64,000 nucleotides of DNA from Pezizomycotina sp. ARF18 (GCA_002224055.1 AZLU01000075.1:47903-111902), one strand, 5' to 3'; numbered from the stretch's first letter, positions 1 to 12,060 are shown. Notes: generated from the sequence alone by a model not told the origin. Numbers and translations: made by a program.

Positions 1-2
1 TA

Positions 3-1037
3 TTCCAATGGATCCTCTTCGCCATAACAGTTCCTTTCGTGTTCATCCGTCTCTATGTCCAACTCCGCATGCGCTATCGCCCATACGAGAACTACTCCTC
101 ATCATCGCATTCCTCTTAAACCTCGGCAACACGATAACCATATCCATAACCATCGACCTAGACTACTACAACATGGACGTGGACCTCTCCTACATCTCCG
201 ACGCACAGCTCACTTCCTTAGCCAAACTAGCCTTCGCAAACTCCCTTTCTACTTCAACATGATGACTACTGTAAGGCTATCTTACTGTTGTTCTATGGCG
301 ACCTCACACCCTGGTATGCGTATAGGTATACTTGGTGGAGTATTATGGTTACGTGGGTACTCGTTGTTTGCGGAGCGCTGTACGGGACGCTGTACCAGTT
401 GTTGAAGTGCTGGCCGATCACGAAGAATTGGGATATGGATTCGACGAGCGGGAGGGCGTGCGGGAGTACGTACGCGCCGGAGATGTCGTTGTTCGGGTCT
501 CATTTCGTAACAGAATATTTTGGTACGTATCTTATTTCACGCTTTACTTTCGAGTCAATATTTCTACTAGTACTGAAAGCTGACTGTATATGTAGTCTAC
601 GCGATCCCCTTCGCTATCCTACGCAACCTGCAAAACCTAACCTACAAGCAGAAGAAGGCATGAGACGGCATGTTCGCCGCGGGTTTCTTCAACATCGCTA
701 CGGCGGCGTATACTTTCTTCGTGTACTGTTCTCCGGTAGTAACCACGGATGATCTAGTCAGCGGACCGTGGGTGGACGTTTAGCGCGTCGGTGAATTACA
801 TCTTGCAATTGCAATCTGCGACGGCGATCATGGTAGTTTGCATGCCTCAGGTTAGGAGGTTCTGGCTAGGAACGTCGGCGGAGGCTATGAGGAGGGAAAG
901 GGACCAGGCGAATGATGTTGAAGCGGGTGGATCTGTTATTGTTGTACCCTCGCGGCGAGCGATGCGGGACGGAAGTTGGGAATGCGGAGAAGGCGGGGGT
1001 TATGGAGAAAGTTAAGAGTTTCGCTGGGAGTATCTAA
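3..1037 (+). CDS. PTH11-like rhodopsin-domain integral membrane protein (5' end outside window, frame-shifted)
   Basis: Multi-pass plasma-membrane protein of the fungal rhodopsin-domain (SAT4/PTH11-like) type, a family thought to include host or nutrient sensors. Read across frames it gives, in order, a first helix (WILFAITVPFVFIRLYV), a second (LLIIAFLLNLGNTI), the family block FYGDLTPWYAYRYTWWSIMV with WVLVVCGALYGTLYQLLKCW and the W-D after it, then YAIPFAILRNLQNLTYKQK, GFFNIATAAYTFFVYC and a last helix (YILQLQSATAIMVVCMPQV). The tail ends at TAA 1035-1037. An intron is likely at about 522-598 (GTACGT, a GCTGAC branch site, ATGTAG). At least five one-base frame changes are needed (near 100, 285, 660, 780 and 950). 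No ligand can be inferred. The family is fairly sure, the exact model is not. Confidence 0.7.
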
Positions 1038-1279
1038 TAATGTCTTGGTGAATGTACACGCCGATTTGATCGAAAGTTATTTAGGGCTAGGTTAAGGATA
1101 GGGTGATTTTATTTTCACCAAGGAATAATGAAGAATACTATATCGACCTCGTTATATCGTTACTTCTGAAACAATAGCTAAAAACAAAAACGTAAAACAT
1201 GAGCATCCTTATTGATACATCGGGGATTGACTTGGAACTGGTTTCCGTGTGACCCCGATATTTTGCCACTTTCCCGTGA

Positions 1280-2545
1280 CTATACCATACCTATATCCAG
1301 CGGAGGCTTTTCGAGATCCTCCTTCTCCGGCGTAAGCGACATCTCTGTTATCTCCATCTTCGATTCCTTGACCTCATGGATCTTATCATGATCGACGTCT
1401 TCCGTAGTAAACATCTCCTGAGCCGTAACCATCGTCCTCCTACTACTACCCATCTCGACCAGGCTCTTCTTTCTCCGTCTCCCCAACAAGCCAGGGAACA
1501 CTCTTATCGCGGGTACGCACTGTATCAATATCGACGCCGCTAATTCCACCGGCGGTTCGTATTGTAGGAAACTCGCGGCTGCGGTAGTTGCGAATGATCC
1601 GTTGTCCCATTGCAGGACGCCGAGGGTGAATATTATTGAGACTACAGTGCAGAAGAGGCCGAGGGTAAACATTATTCCGACGCCGATGCGTTGGCGGTGG
1701 CTGAGGTTGCGAAGGAGGGGAAGGAGGGGAAGGGTATCGCGATTACTGTCGAAGAATTAGCAAATATCGATACAATAGAGGGCAACGTCGGTCGAGGGAG
1801 CGGTAATACCCATAACGTCTGTTACGACGTGGCACATCTGTCGAAAGACCGTCATCCTGAACCGCCCTGTGAAATCGTACCAGCAATAATCGGTCCCGGG
1901 TGCCCTTGCTCATTTTATTTCAGTTAATGAAGAATATTCATTTCTGCCCATACGATCACTGAAAGTAGGCAAGACTTACCACTGTCTCGACACAGCTGGC
2001 ACAAAGCGCACCATAAAGCGTCACCGTAATCCCCCCAGCAGCTACAATAAACCCCACAACCCTTATCGCCACCCAAGTCTTAAACATCACATGCCTCGCC
2101 ACCAACTCATTAAAAAAACATAATAGGCTCGCCTTCACGCAGAACAGCCACGTCCACAGTGATACAACGTACGCGTAATCCAGCTTTCGAACGATAAAGT
2201 ACTTTTTTCTCCCGAGTGTTTCTCCCAACCGGTGGGGACGTAGTCGTAGGTTACGAACATGATCAGGTTTAGGATGCCGGAGCTGAGGAAGCCGAGCCAG
2301 GCTATAACGAGAAATATATCGCTCCAGTGCCAGGACCGCCGGTTGAGGATGCTGCCGCGAACATGGACGCGGACGTAGATTCGGATTAGGATACTAAGGA
2401 GCGTGACTGCGAGGAGGATCCAGAATGTAATCTGATTTGGGTATTAGCGCCGGGAGAGCGAAGCGAAACGCCGCATTAATATTTTTGGTCTCAGGATTTT
2501 GGGACTTACGTTGAAGAGCAGCTCATCTTTGAGGACCCATCCCAT
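1280..2545 (-). CDS. Second PTH11-like rhodopsin-domain membrane protein (frame-shifted)
   Basis: Converges tail-to-tail with the gene at the left edge and belongs to the same family, so the two may be diverged duplicates. Start ATG at 2545 gives MGWVLKDELLFN, then a 78-nt intron (2432-2509, GTAAGT, GCTAATAC branch, CAG). Next come ITFWILLAVTLLSILIRIYV, a DIFLVIAWLGFLSSGILNLI helix, KASLLCFFNELVARH (the family KxSLLxFY-like block), VVGFIVAAGGITVTLYGALC, a second intron near 1890-1976, a TDVMGITAPSTDVALY block, LPLLRNLSHRQRIGVGIMF and a final helix. An acidic cytoplasmic tail follows, ending at 1280. Frame changes are needed near 2226 and 1765. I choose this start because it opens a hydrophobic N-terminus directly before a good splice site. 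Confidence 0.7.
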
Positions 2546-3865
2546 TGCGATATCATCGGATTTCTAAACTTAAGGTGGTTTTATTTGACGGCGGTATAGT
2601 ATCGTGATCGACCGGATTTTTTTTTTCCCCCTTTTCTTTCTAACATATGAAGACCATATTTCAATCTGGAAGCGGGGGTCTTCGGATTATATATGGACCC
2701 TTCTGCACTAAGTAGCTCTACCTTGCAGAGTCTTTTCAGTATCTAGACTAAATCTTCTCCACTTTGCCCTTAGCCATCCTTTCGAAATAAATTACCAGCA
2801 ATTATCTGCAGAGAACACAACTACAAACGAGCGAAGAGAACAGGAAGCCGTCCTAACTCCGGAAGTTCAACCATTGGTGCGATAGGCCTCTGTTCGCGAG
2901 TGGCGCTGTATAAAGTGGGGTCAGAGCGCCTTTTTTTCGCAAGAATGGTGTGGGAAAAGTGGACGCTAAGCAGGTTTTTGGTTCCCCCAAGTGTTCCCCA
3001 AGATTTTTTAGGCATGAGATGATTTCGTCGCAAATTTCAAAGGAATTGAGTGGAGACAAGAGATAATTCCAAACTGGCGGGTAATTTGGCTTCTATGAGA
3101 AAGATGTATTACATGAACCTCAGATATGGTGAGGGATTTCGACCTTTGAGTCAGTAATAGGTGGGTTTATTACGCGTAGCTGGACAGTAGCCGCAATGAT
3201 TACGAGACGCCAACGTACAGGCGCCGGATGTTTGACTTCATGCCGGTTTCGAATTCAGATAGTAGTGTCGCTTTGCAGCTCCACATGCCCGATCTCCTAA
3301 GGGGAGCGGAGCCCAAGCTAGACATTATTATTATTATTTATTACTATTTTATATAGCTACTACCTGCTGCCGCTGCTGCTATAACAATGAACATTATTGT
3401 GGCTGCTGTTGTTCTGTGGCTGCATCGCTAGTATCAGCTAAGTACGCTAGCGGTATATACCGCGGAAATAGCCGTGCGAAAATATTCAGAGGTCAGAGGT
3501 GGAAGTCCCTCTTTTCTCTTCCGTTCGTTCCTCGCTTCAGGAAAAACCGGGCATAAGAATATTTCATGAGACAGTGGGGGTTAACCGATAGGTACTAGTA
3601 GTTTTCGAGTCAGCAGATTCGTTTACGAGATTTAGTTTAGTTAAATAACCCATCCAATAGCAAAAGATAGGATTGGTTACACGACCATAGCGAGAGACAC
3701 AAGGATGGACTCCAGTGAGCAAAAGCTCCAGTGAGCAAAGTCTCATGATGTCCAGATAGCGTAATTTCGGCGCCCGAGAATCAAATACTTAGTACGATAT
3801 ACAAGTTATCATTTAGATACATGGAGCGGATAAAGATCGTTCGCGTGGGGGGTTCAGGCTAGGGC
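2546..3865. other. Intergenic, no gene recognised
   Basis: About 1.3 kb upstream of the rhodopsin-type gene. It holds a T-run and pyrimidine tract near 2618-2640 and short ATT and GCTGCTGCT tracts at 3325-3400. ORFs here are below 75 codons and show no domain or splice context. Confidence 0.4.
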
Positions 3866-4141
3866 TATTTTGAAATCTGTGTCACGTCCGGGTGGTGTAC
3901 TGAGGCTAGCTAAGGCGCACAAAAGGAACGGAACCTCCCTTGAAGCTTTAACTACAAGTGCTCAATTGGTAATAAACTCCTTGGGCGACGGAAAGTGCCA
4001 TAAAATCGGATATTCGTGCTCAGGGTTTTATAATCTATACTTCGAACTAGTTGGTACCCCACTACTCCCTCCTTTCCACGACTTAGGGTCGGGGCACCTA
4101 GCCCTAGATACCCCAGGCAGAAATTTCGTGATGTTATGCCT

Positions 4142-4642
4142 TTATACGCCCTCACCTCGTCCACGTGAACGGCGTCCGGCCAGATAACATGAAAGATTCT
4201 GCTCCGTTTTATCCATGCCAGCGCCAGCCCTTCGGATCCGGAATAATAAGAAACTCCCTCTCCAGCCAACTGAAATCAGTCGACAAGTACACATCCTGCC
4301 ACGGTACTCCTCCGACCTATTGTAGATGAAGGCATCTCCTATATCCGGCTCGGTGCTAGTTTGTTCCCGTGCATGCGGAGCAACGAACGGGTTATTCTTT
4401 CGCGAGAATGCCTTCTCGGTTAGCTCGCCGCCCTCCTTCGCGTACTCGTACCAGAACCGCCCCACGCAGTTACCGTTGGGGCACTTGTGCACCGGTGCAA
4501 ATATAGCGCCGGAGTATTCGCACTTCCAGTGGTCTAGGGGAGATAATGTATTGCATTCGTAGCACTTGCGTTGTTGGTTCTCGTTCATGGTCGGGTCCCA
4601 AAGTTCCCTAGTCGACGTTGCTCGCATTTGCCGAAAGTTCAT
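4142..4642 (-). CDS. Unknown protein with cysteine cluster
   Basis: Not recognised. The reading frame opens at ATG 4642, with an alternative at ATG 4588 just before the first cysteine pair. It shows CYEC, then WKCEY, HKCPNGNC and an aromatic FWYEYAKEGGE block: five cysteines in about 35 residues, compatible with a zinc ribbon but not matching one I know. The composition is protein-like, and after a probable frame slip near 4300 another frame continues as VPWQDVYLSTDFSWLEREFL and a PDPKGWRWHG segment, so the gene runs on rather than stopping. A GTGAGG donor at 4155 suggests an intron and a further exon towards 3950. The function is unknown; the coding status is more certain than the exon ends. 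Confidence 0.45.
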   Translation of the reverse strand: MNFRQMRATSTRELWDPTMNENQQRKCYECNTLSPLDHWKCEYSGAIFAPVHKCPNGNCVGRFWYEYAKEGGELTEKAFSRKNNPFVAPHAREQTSTEPDIGDAFIYNRSEEYRGRMCTCRLISVGWRGSFLLFRIRRAGAGMDKTEQNLSCYLAGRRSRGRGEGV

Positions 4643-4649
4643 GTTGATC

Positions 4650-5680
4650 TTGAGCTTCCTGGAAGGCTCGGGTTATGCTTCGGTGGTAATGGGCAAGAAA
4701 AAAGGTCTAGAATTTTTGGATAAAGCCTTTCTCCTTGAGCATTACACTCTAGATAGGAGTGTCTTTTTGGATGATGAATATCGAGGAAAGAGAGGTGGCA
4801 GTGTGCGAAATTTATAAAGTGTTCAGCAGATCGATTTGAGTTCACGATAGCTCAAGCTCGAGGCAGCGAAATAATATACCATGAAACAGTCCCAAAAACG
4901 CTACCCTTCATGTACTATATATATAGCTCTCTTAGTATACAATGAAGAATTGAAACATGAAAGATAGAGGAATGTTTGTACCCGGCATATACTTAGATAT
5001 TCTATCACGATAAAGTCTTACGTCTTTCACGCCGATACAGAAATATGTGTCTCATTCACGGACTCGTAGAACATGAGTGAATATCACATACGAATAATGA
5101 TACGGGAAGCACCTTGTGTTGACTTCGCGAGAGTCCTGCTTATAGAAATACTCGCAGTTTTGGTATACCTTCATACTCAAATACAGAATAAAAGAAAATA
5201 TATGTCCTGGCCGTGTGCTTCTCCTTTCGACTGCCTCTTTTCTTTCTTTTTGGGCAGCTTCGGTCGAGTACTTCCTGTTTGGATTGTTCATTTTCATTCG
5301 TTATATTCTGCATCATAGCGAGGAAACGAATGTTTGATGGCCAATGCTAAAACCCCTTTCACTTTGAAGTACCCTCCTGCGTCTTTCACACTTTCCATCC
5401 ATCACCACTACATCGGTTTCATCCATCACCCGTACCTCCCTCAGTCTTCAAGTCTCAAGCCAGGAGGGTCTTATGTCTTCTCTATCCCCCATCCTCCTTC
5501 GTCTCTGATTTCGTGCATCTCTTCTTTGTTTAAACCTCCATCCGGCGATTGCAGCTTCATCAGGGTCTCCGGAGTCATCACTTAAAGGCGATATTTACGA
5601 CCGGGTTCCACCGACGCAGAGCCAAGAGCTACGCCCGCGTAAACGGGCCAGAGAGGGTTTTAAGCATAACGAACACGCTC
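4650..5680. other. Intergenic, no gene recognised
   Basis: Between two oppositely oriented unknown genes, so it should hold both promoters. 5334-5585 is pyrimidine-rich with CATCCATCACC-like repeats and an open frame without protein character, typical of a fungal promoter or 5' leader. Nothing else is supported. Confidence 0.35.
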
Positions 5681-5684
5681 GACG

Positions 5685-7453
5685 ATGGATATCATAGCGG
5701 AACTCGCGAGCCGGTGCAGTTGCAGTTGTGGGAAGTGTGTGGAGGGGATAATGAGCGAGTGGATGGCCTACGAACTGTCTTGTAAGTTATTATGGCCCTC
5801 TGCTTCATAGTTACCCCAATCGCCAGAGAACTTTGATCTGAAAATCCTATCGGCTGACTGATCGCTTGAAGACCAGGCGAACATTTGTTCGCAGGATATT
5901 TTGGCGGACCTATGTTTGAACTGGCGCAATTTCCAACAAGCTCGGAGACGCCCGTACACCAATCTAGACCTTCTCGCAACCGTTCGGCATCTCTCATATC
6001 TCCCCGTCGAGGTTCGGGAGGCGAATGTGAACTACATTTTCATCAAAAACTACGCCAACATCCTTGCTCTATTTCCAGCAGCTTCCAACAGAAGATCATT
6101 CCAACACCTTCGTATGCTCTCTGGATGCCCGCTGTAGGACAGACACAGAGGAGACCAAACTCATATATCCGTTTAGGTAAGAGAAATAGTAAAGTCTGGT
6201 AGTAACAGAGCGTTGGTGCTTTTTCCAGCTCATTGATGTTCTAACGTCTTATAACGCGTGAAATTCCTTTTTTTTAGGAGGCAAGATCGAATACATCCTC
6301 GATATGCTTCTCAATTACTGCGAAACCCCCGAAAAAGCCTCTTTTCGTCCGGATCAATCGTCGTGGGACGACTTTTATGAGAAGATAGAGAAGCTGCCAC
6401 GCTGCAATAACGATAGTAACTACGCCCTCATGCGCGGGTTTCTCCTCTCTTCTGAAAATGGCGCCACGGTTTTAGCCAACGGCCCGTACTATGAGGATGA
6501 TGATCTGGAGGCAATGGTGGTTTCTTCAAGAGGAGTCTTCTATTGAGACAGAACAACCTTTGTATTCCTTCGATGAACACATTGGCGGTGTCATGACCCT
6601 CGAATGGGTCACGAGCTTTATCGTATGCATAAACTCTCCCCGCGTTATCTCCCCCCGGGTGGCGTGGTTCACACACACACGAGTCGACTGCCTTTTGAAG
6701 GGTTTAGAACCCAGCTAAAAGTTTTATTAAAAGACCAAGCTCTTACCGGTTGTCAAAACCTAGAAGATAGAATAGAAAGAAGCTGGGACACGTACCAGGA
6801 GCACCGCCAGTCCGGAGGACTCTTGTCCGATCAGGTATACACATTTCCCGAGCTGGAGTATATCCCATTCGAGTTGCGAGACCGCACCGCCGATGATAAG
6901 GACTTCAAGCTGGGCTTTGCGAATATCTTGTTTTATATAGCCATCTGCTTGGAGAGGGAAACTATACCGACCGTTAACGAGGTGATGAAAGCTTACTCGG
7001 AGGAGCCCACGGGAACAACAGCAACTTATCTTCAAAAAAGTAAATATATATTAAGCCCAAGATATACGTACCCCATTGCTTTCATTTGTTCCCAACGTGG
7101 CAAAGTTACGAATTTCTGATGAAAATGGGTTTTCAAACTAGGTGGCAAAGTCGAATACGCTTTTGATTACGTCTTCTCTGTTTGTGCGAAGCATCGCAGT
7201 AGCGGGCAGAGCATCCGAGACGGCCCCAGCTGGCATAATTCCAAAACGAGAAAAAAGAATTGGCAGATTACGGCGGCGACAACACGGACTTTGAGCGCCT
7301 GCGTAACTTTGCTTTCTCGATAGAGCGTGGCACTACGGTGGGTCCTAATGGCCCTTACCTTCGTATGGGATCCTGGATGATCAAAAGCCCGAGTTCTTCC
7401 AGGGCTTTACGGACGAGCAGCACGAGCAACTCGAAGCGTTGATGCACTCGTAA
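5685..7453 (+). CDS. Unknown protein with a twice-repeated exon module (GGK-I/V-EY...GPY)
   Basis: Not recognised. ATG 5685 opens a short cysteine-rich start (CSCSCGKC within the first 20 codons), followed by a likely intron from 5782. A helical, arginine-rich exon follows (5895-6130, containing YTNLDLLATVRHLSYLPVEV). The next exon begins at 6278 with GGKIEY, carries WDDFYEKIEKL and ends GATVLANGPYYEDDDLE. After a second long exon (about 6545-7039, containing LRDRTADDKDFKLGFANI) a matching exon begins at 7142 with GGKVEY, contains FERLRNF and ends GTTVGPNGPYLRMG, then a tail with LDDQKPEFFQGF and a stop at 7451. The two module introns (6177-6277 and 7040-7141) are 101 and 102 nt and have the same phase. 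Either one protein with an internal duplication or two tandem paralogues. Frame slips are needed near 5894, 6130, 6545, 6660 and 7240. Confidence 0.5.
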
Positions 7454-8126
7454 GAGCCTATAGAGTAGTCTTTAGATGGAAGGATTTGGCATTTTTTTTT
7501 GACGCTCGGTGGAGAGTCGGCTCCTTATCTGTTATGAGGATACGTATGGCTTTTTTTTTGTGTTGCTATCTGTTTCCTTTGCTTCTAGCCGATTGAAATC
7601 AAGCTCAATGCTTTTGTTTTGCTTTACAGTGTTCATTCTGTATTATCTAGTCTTTCCTTACCTACATTATCAAAAGTCTTCCCGGAGCTTCATTCCTCCG
7701 TCTACCAAGTCTATCCATAATACTCGGAGAAACACAGCCTTACTACTTAGTAATTACTCCTATCTTCTTCTTCCTAGTTCCTCCTTCTACAGTCCTCAGA
7801 CAATCTGTGCCCTGTTTTTTTCCATCTCCTTATTACTGTCTTACTCCCGTGCATACCCCTCACCTCTTGGTATCCGTCCAGTTTGAAATCTTTGATACGT
7901 TTTGGGAGATTGGTGCGGGACGTTTGAAAATTTTCTCAGGTCGTGCGATTTCCCTTTTCCCCGTTCCCCGTATTGACCAGCCAACCTTCGCCTTCTATCC
8001 CTCGGCGATTTACCCTCAATTGGACAACCAGTACAGGAGGACAGCGAAGATAGCAGTGCTACAGTAACGTAAGCAGACAAGATAATCTGTGTTTGTTGTA
8101 ATCATCTGGATCTGTTGATTTTTGTC
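7454..8126. other. Pyrimidine-rich intergenic tract
   Basis: Long CT-rich stretch (densest at 7540-7860) between the preceding stop and the SDR promoter. A 125-codon open frame here is Ser/Leu/Phe/Tyr-rich low complexity and is judged non-coding. Confidence 0.45.
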
Positions 8127-8172
8127 TATAAATAGGGCTGTTTGTTCCCTCCTCTTTACATCTTCTTTCTCT
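8127..8172 (+). promoter_or_regulatory. Candidate TATA box and CT-rich initiator of the SDR gene
   Basis: TATAAATAG at 8127-8135 is followed by a CT-rich block ending near 8172, about 260 bp before the SDR start codon. TATA plus a pyrimidine block is a common layout of highly expressed fungal genes. Confidence 0.45.
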
Positions 8173-8389
8173 TTCTCTTGATTGAATTTACTCATACTAG
8201 GGTTGTTTTTCTTTTAACTTAGGTTTTCTTGAAGGCCCCTTTGATTCTTCTGAAGCTCTAATTGTTTTGACTTTTTCTTTTAGAAGACTGATAGATTTAA
8301 GTAATAACAGAGGTATTTCGGTTTCATCTAATTAATCATCATATCGTCGTATTCTTTAAAAGATCCGTCGGTTGCACTTTAGAAAAGCA

Positions 8390-9335
8390 ATGTCTCAAAC
8401 TGTTTACTTCATCACCGGCGCGAATAAAGGTATGAAGATGGTTCTTTTAACTTTACCCCAGTGTTTTCTTCCAGTCTTACGCGTTGTTCCTATTATCATC
8501 GTAAAATGCTATATTGTTTCCGTTCCATTACTACGCGCAATAAGACGCTAACTACATTTCCTTGATAATTCTAAGGCATCGGCTGGGCCTCGTCACAACC
8601 TCCTCTCCCGCCCCAACACCACCGTCATCGCTGCCGCCCGCAACCAGACAGCGTCCCCGCGCAGCCATCAACCTCAGATCCTCCAAACTCATCGTCGTAA
8701 AATACGACGCGACGTCACTCCAATCCCTCACCACCGCCACATCCGAATTAACCAGCTACGGCGTATCCCACATCGACGTCGTAATCGCGAACGCCGGCGC
8801 ATCTGCGGGTTTCCACACGGTCTTAGAAACACCCGAAGAGGATTTAAAAGCCGACTTTGACGTTAACGTACTCGGCCCACTCCGATTGTACCAGAACTTG
8901 CATCCGCTGTTGAGTAAGAGTAAACGCGCGATGTTTATATATATTAGCAGTACGCTTGGTAGTATTGGAGTATTAGATGAGGAGAGTTTCCCGAGCTGTA
9001 GTTACGGAGTTAGTAAAGCTGCGGGGAATTTTTTGGTTAAGAAGATACATAAGGAGGAGGAAAGGAGGGGGATTTTGGGAGTTGCGGTACACCCTGGGTG
9101 GGCGAGAACTGATCTGGGGAAGAGATTTGCGGAGAGTGTTGGGATGAAAGAGGGGAATTTGGGGTTGAGGAGAGCGCGAAGGGGATTGTGGGTATTGTGA
9201 GTGCTTTGATGGCTTTGTTTGAGAATGGTGATTTTGTTACTAACGTGGTGTGTTGGTTGGATAGATCGATACTGCGACGAGGAGAAAGATCGGTGGGAAG
9301 TTTTTGCTGTGGAATGGAAAGGAGTGCCGTGGTAG
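8390..9335 (+). CDS. NorA-like short-chain dehydrogenase/reductase
   Basis: NAD(P)-dependent SDR resembling norsolorinic-acid-ketoreductase-type enzymes; the substrate is not predictable. Exon 1 (8390-8429) encodes MSQTVYFITGANK and splices in phase over a 146-nt intron (8430-8575) to GIG, giving the Rossmann motif TGANxGIG. Further motifs are VIAAARN, VVKYDA, DVVIANAG, DFDVNVLGPLRLYQ, IYISSTLGSIG and the catalytic SYGVSK (Tyr-x3-Lys), then VAVHPGWARTDLG. The C-terminus reads GGKFLLWNGKE and PW before the stop, as in relatives. One-base slips occur near 8586, 8605, 8655, 9170 and 9325. The first is repaired by one T, giving GIGLGLVTT. A 37-nt segment at 9230 (TACTAAC and TAG) may be a second intron. 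All catalytic residues are present. Confidence 0.82.
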
Positions 9336-9339
9336 GCGC

Positions 9340-11740
9340 ATCGCAAAGAAATTAGAGGTATACGTGGGGACCAAATTGAACGAAATGTTAAAATAGGGTC
9401 GAAGCAGACCTGAGAGGGGCGCGCTTTTCATATGGAGATTGGCAACGAACTAGAAGGAAGGTTTAGAGAAGTTGAGTATAAGCTGGGAAACCAGATGTAA
9501 CCATTCATTACAATATTGATGAAATTTCTATACTGTCAAATAGGCTTTTTGAGGTGGATATTTCAATATGAGCAGCTCTAACGGTTACTAAAAGTGGCGA
9601 TGCCGGATCAAATAGTATTTTTCCGCATTTTACCAAATACAGATTTTTTGCCTATCACTGCGTTGTAGCAGTTCTTGAGCACAGTGCGAGTGCGCGTCCG
9701 CCGGCAACTTTTCTTCTTTCGCTCTGCTCTTTTCTTAGCCTACTTGTGAGGGTCTCCAGACTACCTTTTCTAGACCTCTAGAATTCATCGTTCAGGTGAT
9801 AAAGAATTTCTTAAATATATAACATGAGAACTTTCATCTTCTGTAGTAGTAAAATGTTGTTCACTAATACTTCGAAATCCCGGCGTCTAGTTCATTTTGA
9901 CCATTAAGGATTAACGCTAGTAGCGTCCCGGAGATATATCTGTAATACAACTGTCTGTGAATATTGTCTGCCTTATCCTTTAAATATGACGGAGTACTAG
10001 CTCAGGACTAAAGCAAGTAGATTACTGGAACCATGTGATGAGAGAACGCCTTTTCCTTATCCTGGTAGTCGGAAATTATGACTTCTACGGGATCAAGGGA
10101 TGCACATGGCAACTAAAGAAGACTTTGATAAAAGAGGGAATGGGAACGTTTTTTGCTCTAGTAATTTCCTTTGCCGGTAAAATGAAACGTATACTGTAGG
10201 GAGAGGAACCGTAAAGCCTGATGGCACCACCAATCGCCGTAAGGTTTTAAATGGCAGGACCAGGCCTCTTGTTCACCAGATCTTATTTGTTTGCGGCCAC
10301 GTAGCTGGTTTGGCGTTATTGCCCTTATTACTATTTTTGCCTCGGCAGCATTGAGACGTTAATTACATGGCCCGTTATCTTTGCGAAAGCGTGTCCGATT
10401 ATTAATACCATTGCAGTCGTTGTTGAACTTTCTTTGTCATAAAATGGGTAATGTAATCCGTACTGCGATTGAGTGGCATACGTTTATACTGAAAGAAACT
10501 AATCTGCTTGAGCAGCGGCAGTAAGTGCACCAGCCATACATATAGAAGGTAGTGTCATTGCCAGGTTTTATTAAGACTGTTGGTCAATGTCAGCAGCTGA
10601 ACACGCAAAGGTTCCTATTTACTCGCTGCTGAAAATTTCACGCGCGCTGAATATTCCTGGAAGAAAACCTTCATCAACATGATCAAACAGCTGAATTAAC
10701 ACAGACGTGATTTCCCGCCTTCTCGATCATCGTTTATCTGAGATACGTAACATCTCGTTTAGAGCAACGGGACCTTTTGTTAACAAAATAAAGGTCTAGC
10801 TCCGTTACGTCATTTAAGCAGAAATCACCAGGGCTGTTAAAGATTGAAACATATGCAAGCCCAGATTATATTGAAGGATCCACAGCCGACGGGATATATA
10901 GACGTTGCATACAAGAACTACAACCGAAGCAAACTACGATTTTATCCAAATGCATTGACGTTTTTACCGCTATCTGGAGCAGTATCTACACACCGTAGGT
11001 TGAAAATTAAAATAATTTGAAACTACAACGGAGATGCACAAATAGAGCAGTCTGTCGTGGTAAGCACTTGTTTTCTTTGTGATTATAATGCTCTATGAAA
11101 GCAGCCTTGTAGGTTGCCCCGGCGGTTTTGGCACGTTCTCCGCAGCTCCTCCGCGGATAGGTGAAGGTACAAACGTACAATACAAAAAAAAAAAAAAAAA
11201 AAAAAAGGCACCGACAGCGTGCGTTTGCGAAAACGTCTCAAAGCATCGGAGGCTATACCTGATTACGCGTCTCATTTCTTTACCAAATAATTAATATCGC
11301 AATAATAATAACAACAAAATCCTAAATGATACGATATTGAATCTTCCAAGGTCGATGAACATCACGATTTTGATTTTGAGAGGGTTTTGGCTGGCATTAC
11401 CAAATCCGGTAAAGGTTGCGAGCCGTTGCGAGATTCGAGATTCCCTTTTCTTGGCTGTGCTTAATTTGAGACCGCGGAAGTTTTTTTCTTTGTTTTTTGG
11501 GCAGTGTTCAGAACTCCTCCAGAGGCATAATCCAAAGGCAGCACTTCCTAGAGACATGAACGACTGTTTCTAGAAAGATAGACGAAAAAAGAAGCAGCTA
11601 CTTTATCCACGTGGTGGGGGCCCTGTCTGCGTACAAAGGGATTTACAAAGCGACCAGAAACCGAGATCTGAGTCTTTTGAAACAATTGAAAGAGTACGCG
11701 AGGAGGTACCGAGGCATTTTTTTCAATACGGGACGGTACG
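9340..11740. other. AT-rich gene-poor stretch
   Basis: No convincing coding segment. ORFs are short and lack domains; poly-A at 11184-11206 creates a lysine-run ORF that is discounted. No LTR, transposase motif or tandem array is visible by eye. Confidence 0.4.
11184..11206 (+). repeat. Poly-A tract (about 23 A)
   Basis: Uninterrupted A-run. It could be a simple homopolymer or the tail of a retroposed sequence, but no retroposon body is recognised upstream. Confidence 0.8.
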
Positions 11741-11749
11741 ACGTTGCAC

Positions 11750-12060
11750 CTACCAAGAGCCCAAGGATTTTACTTGACAGTCTTTAATCTTGAGGAGATC
11801 GTTGAATAATTTGGATGATCTCAGAGCATTAGGACAATCAAGAAGAAAAGGCTCGGCGGATCCGAGCTTGCAGAGCTTTCGAAATTGGTTAAAAGCAGAA
11901 TATACAGGAGGAAAAATCTGCACTGATCCTATGGCCATGCGGCTGTGACTAAATATGTCAAGATCTCGTTTCAAAGACGAAATCTCAAAAAGCTTGAAAT
12001 TTTGCACGCGCGTCCAGAAACGAAAGACAGTGTTGGAAACGTGGACACCTGCATGCGGTA
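11750..12060 (-). CDS. Possible hypothetical protein fragment
   Basis: An open frame of about 100 codons with balanced composition (contains FEISSLKRDLDIFSHSRM and NQFRKLCKLGSAEPFLLDC). No family is recognised and no upstream ATG in frame is obvious, so it may be an exon or relic. Low confidence; it could be chance. Confidence 0.2.

Noticed and set aside
4566-4817. 83-codon plus-strand ORF over the start of the minus-strand unknown gene
   Set aside because: Overlaps a better-supported coding frame and its own upstream region; shadow ORF.
7509-7886. 125-codon ORF rich in Ser, Leu, Phe and Tyr
   Set aside because: Low-complexity translation of a pyrimidine tract lying just upstream of a promoter; no domain, no splice context.
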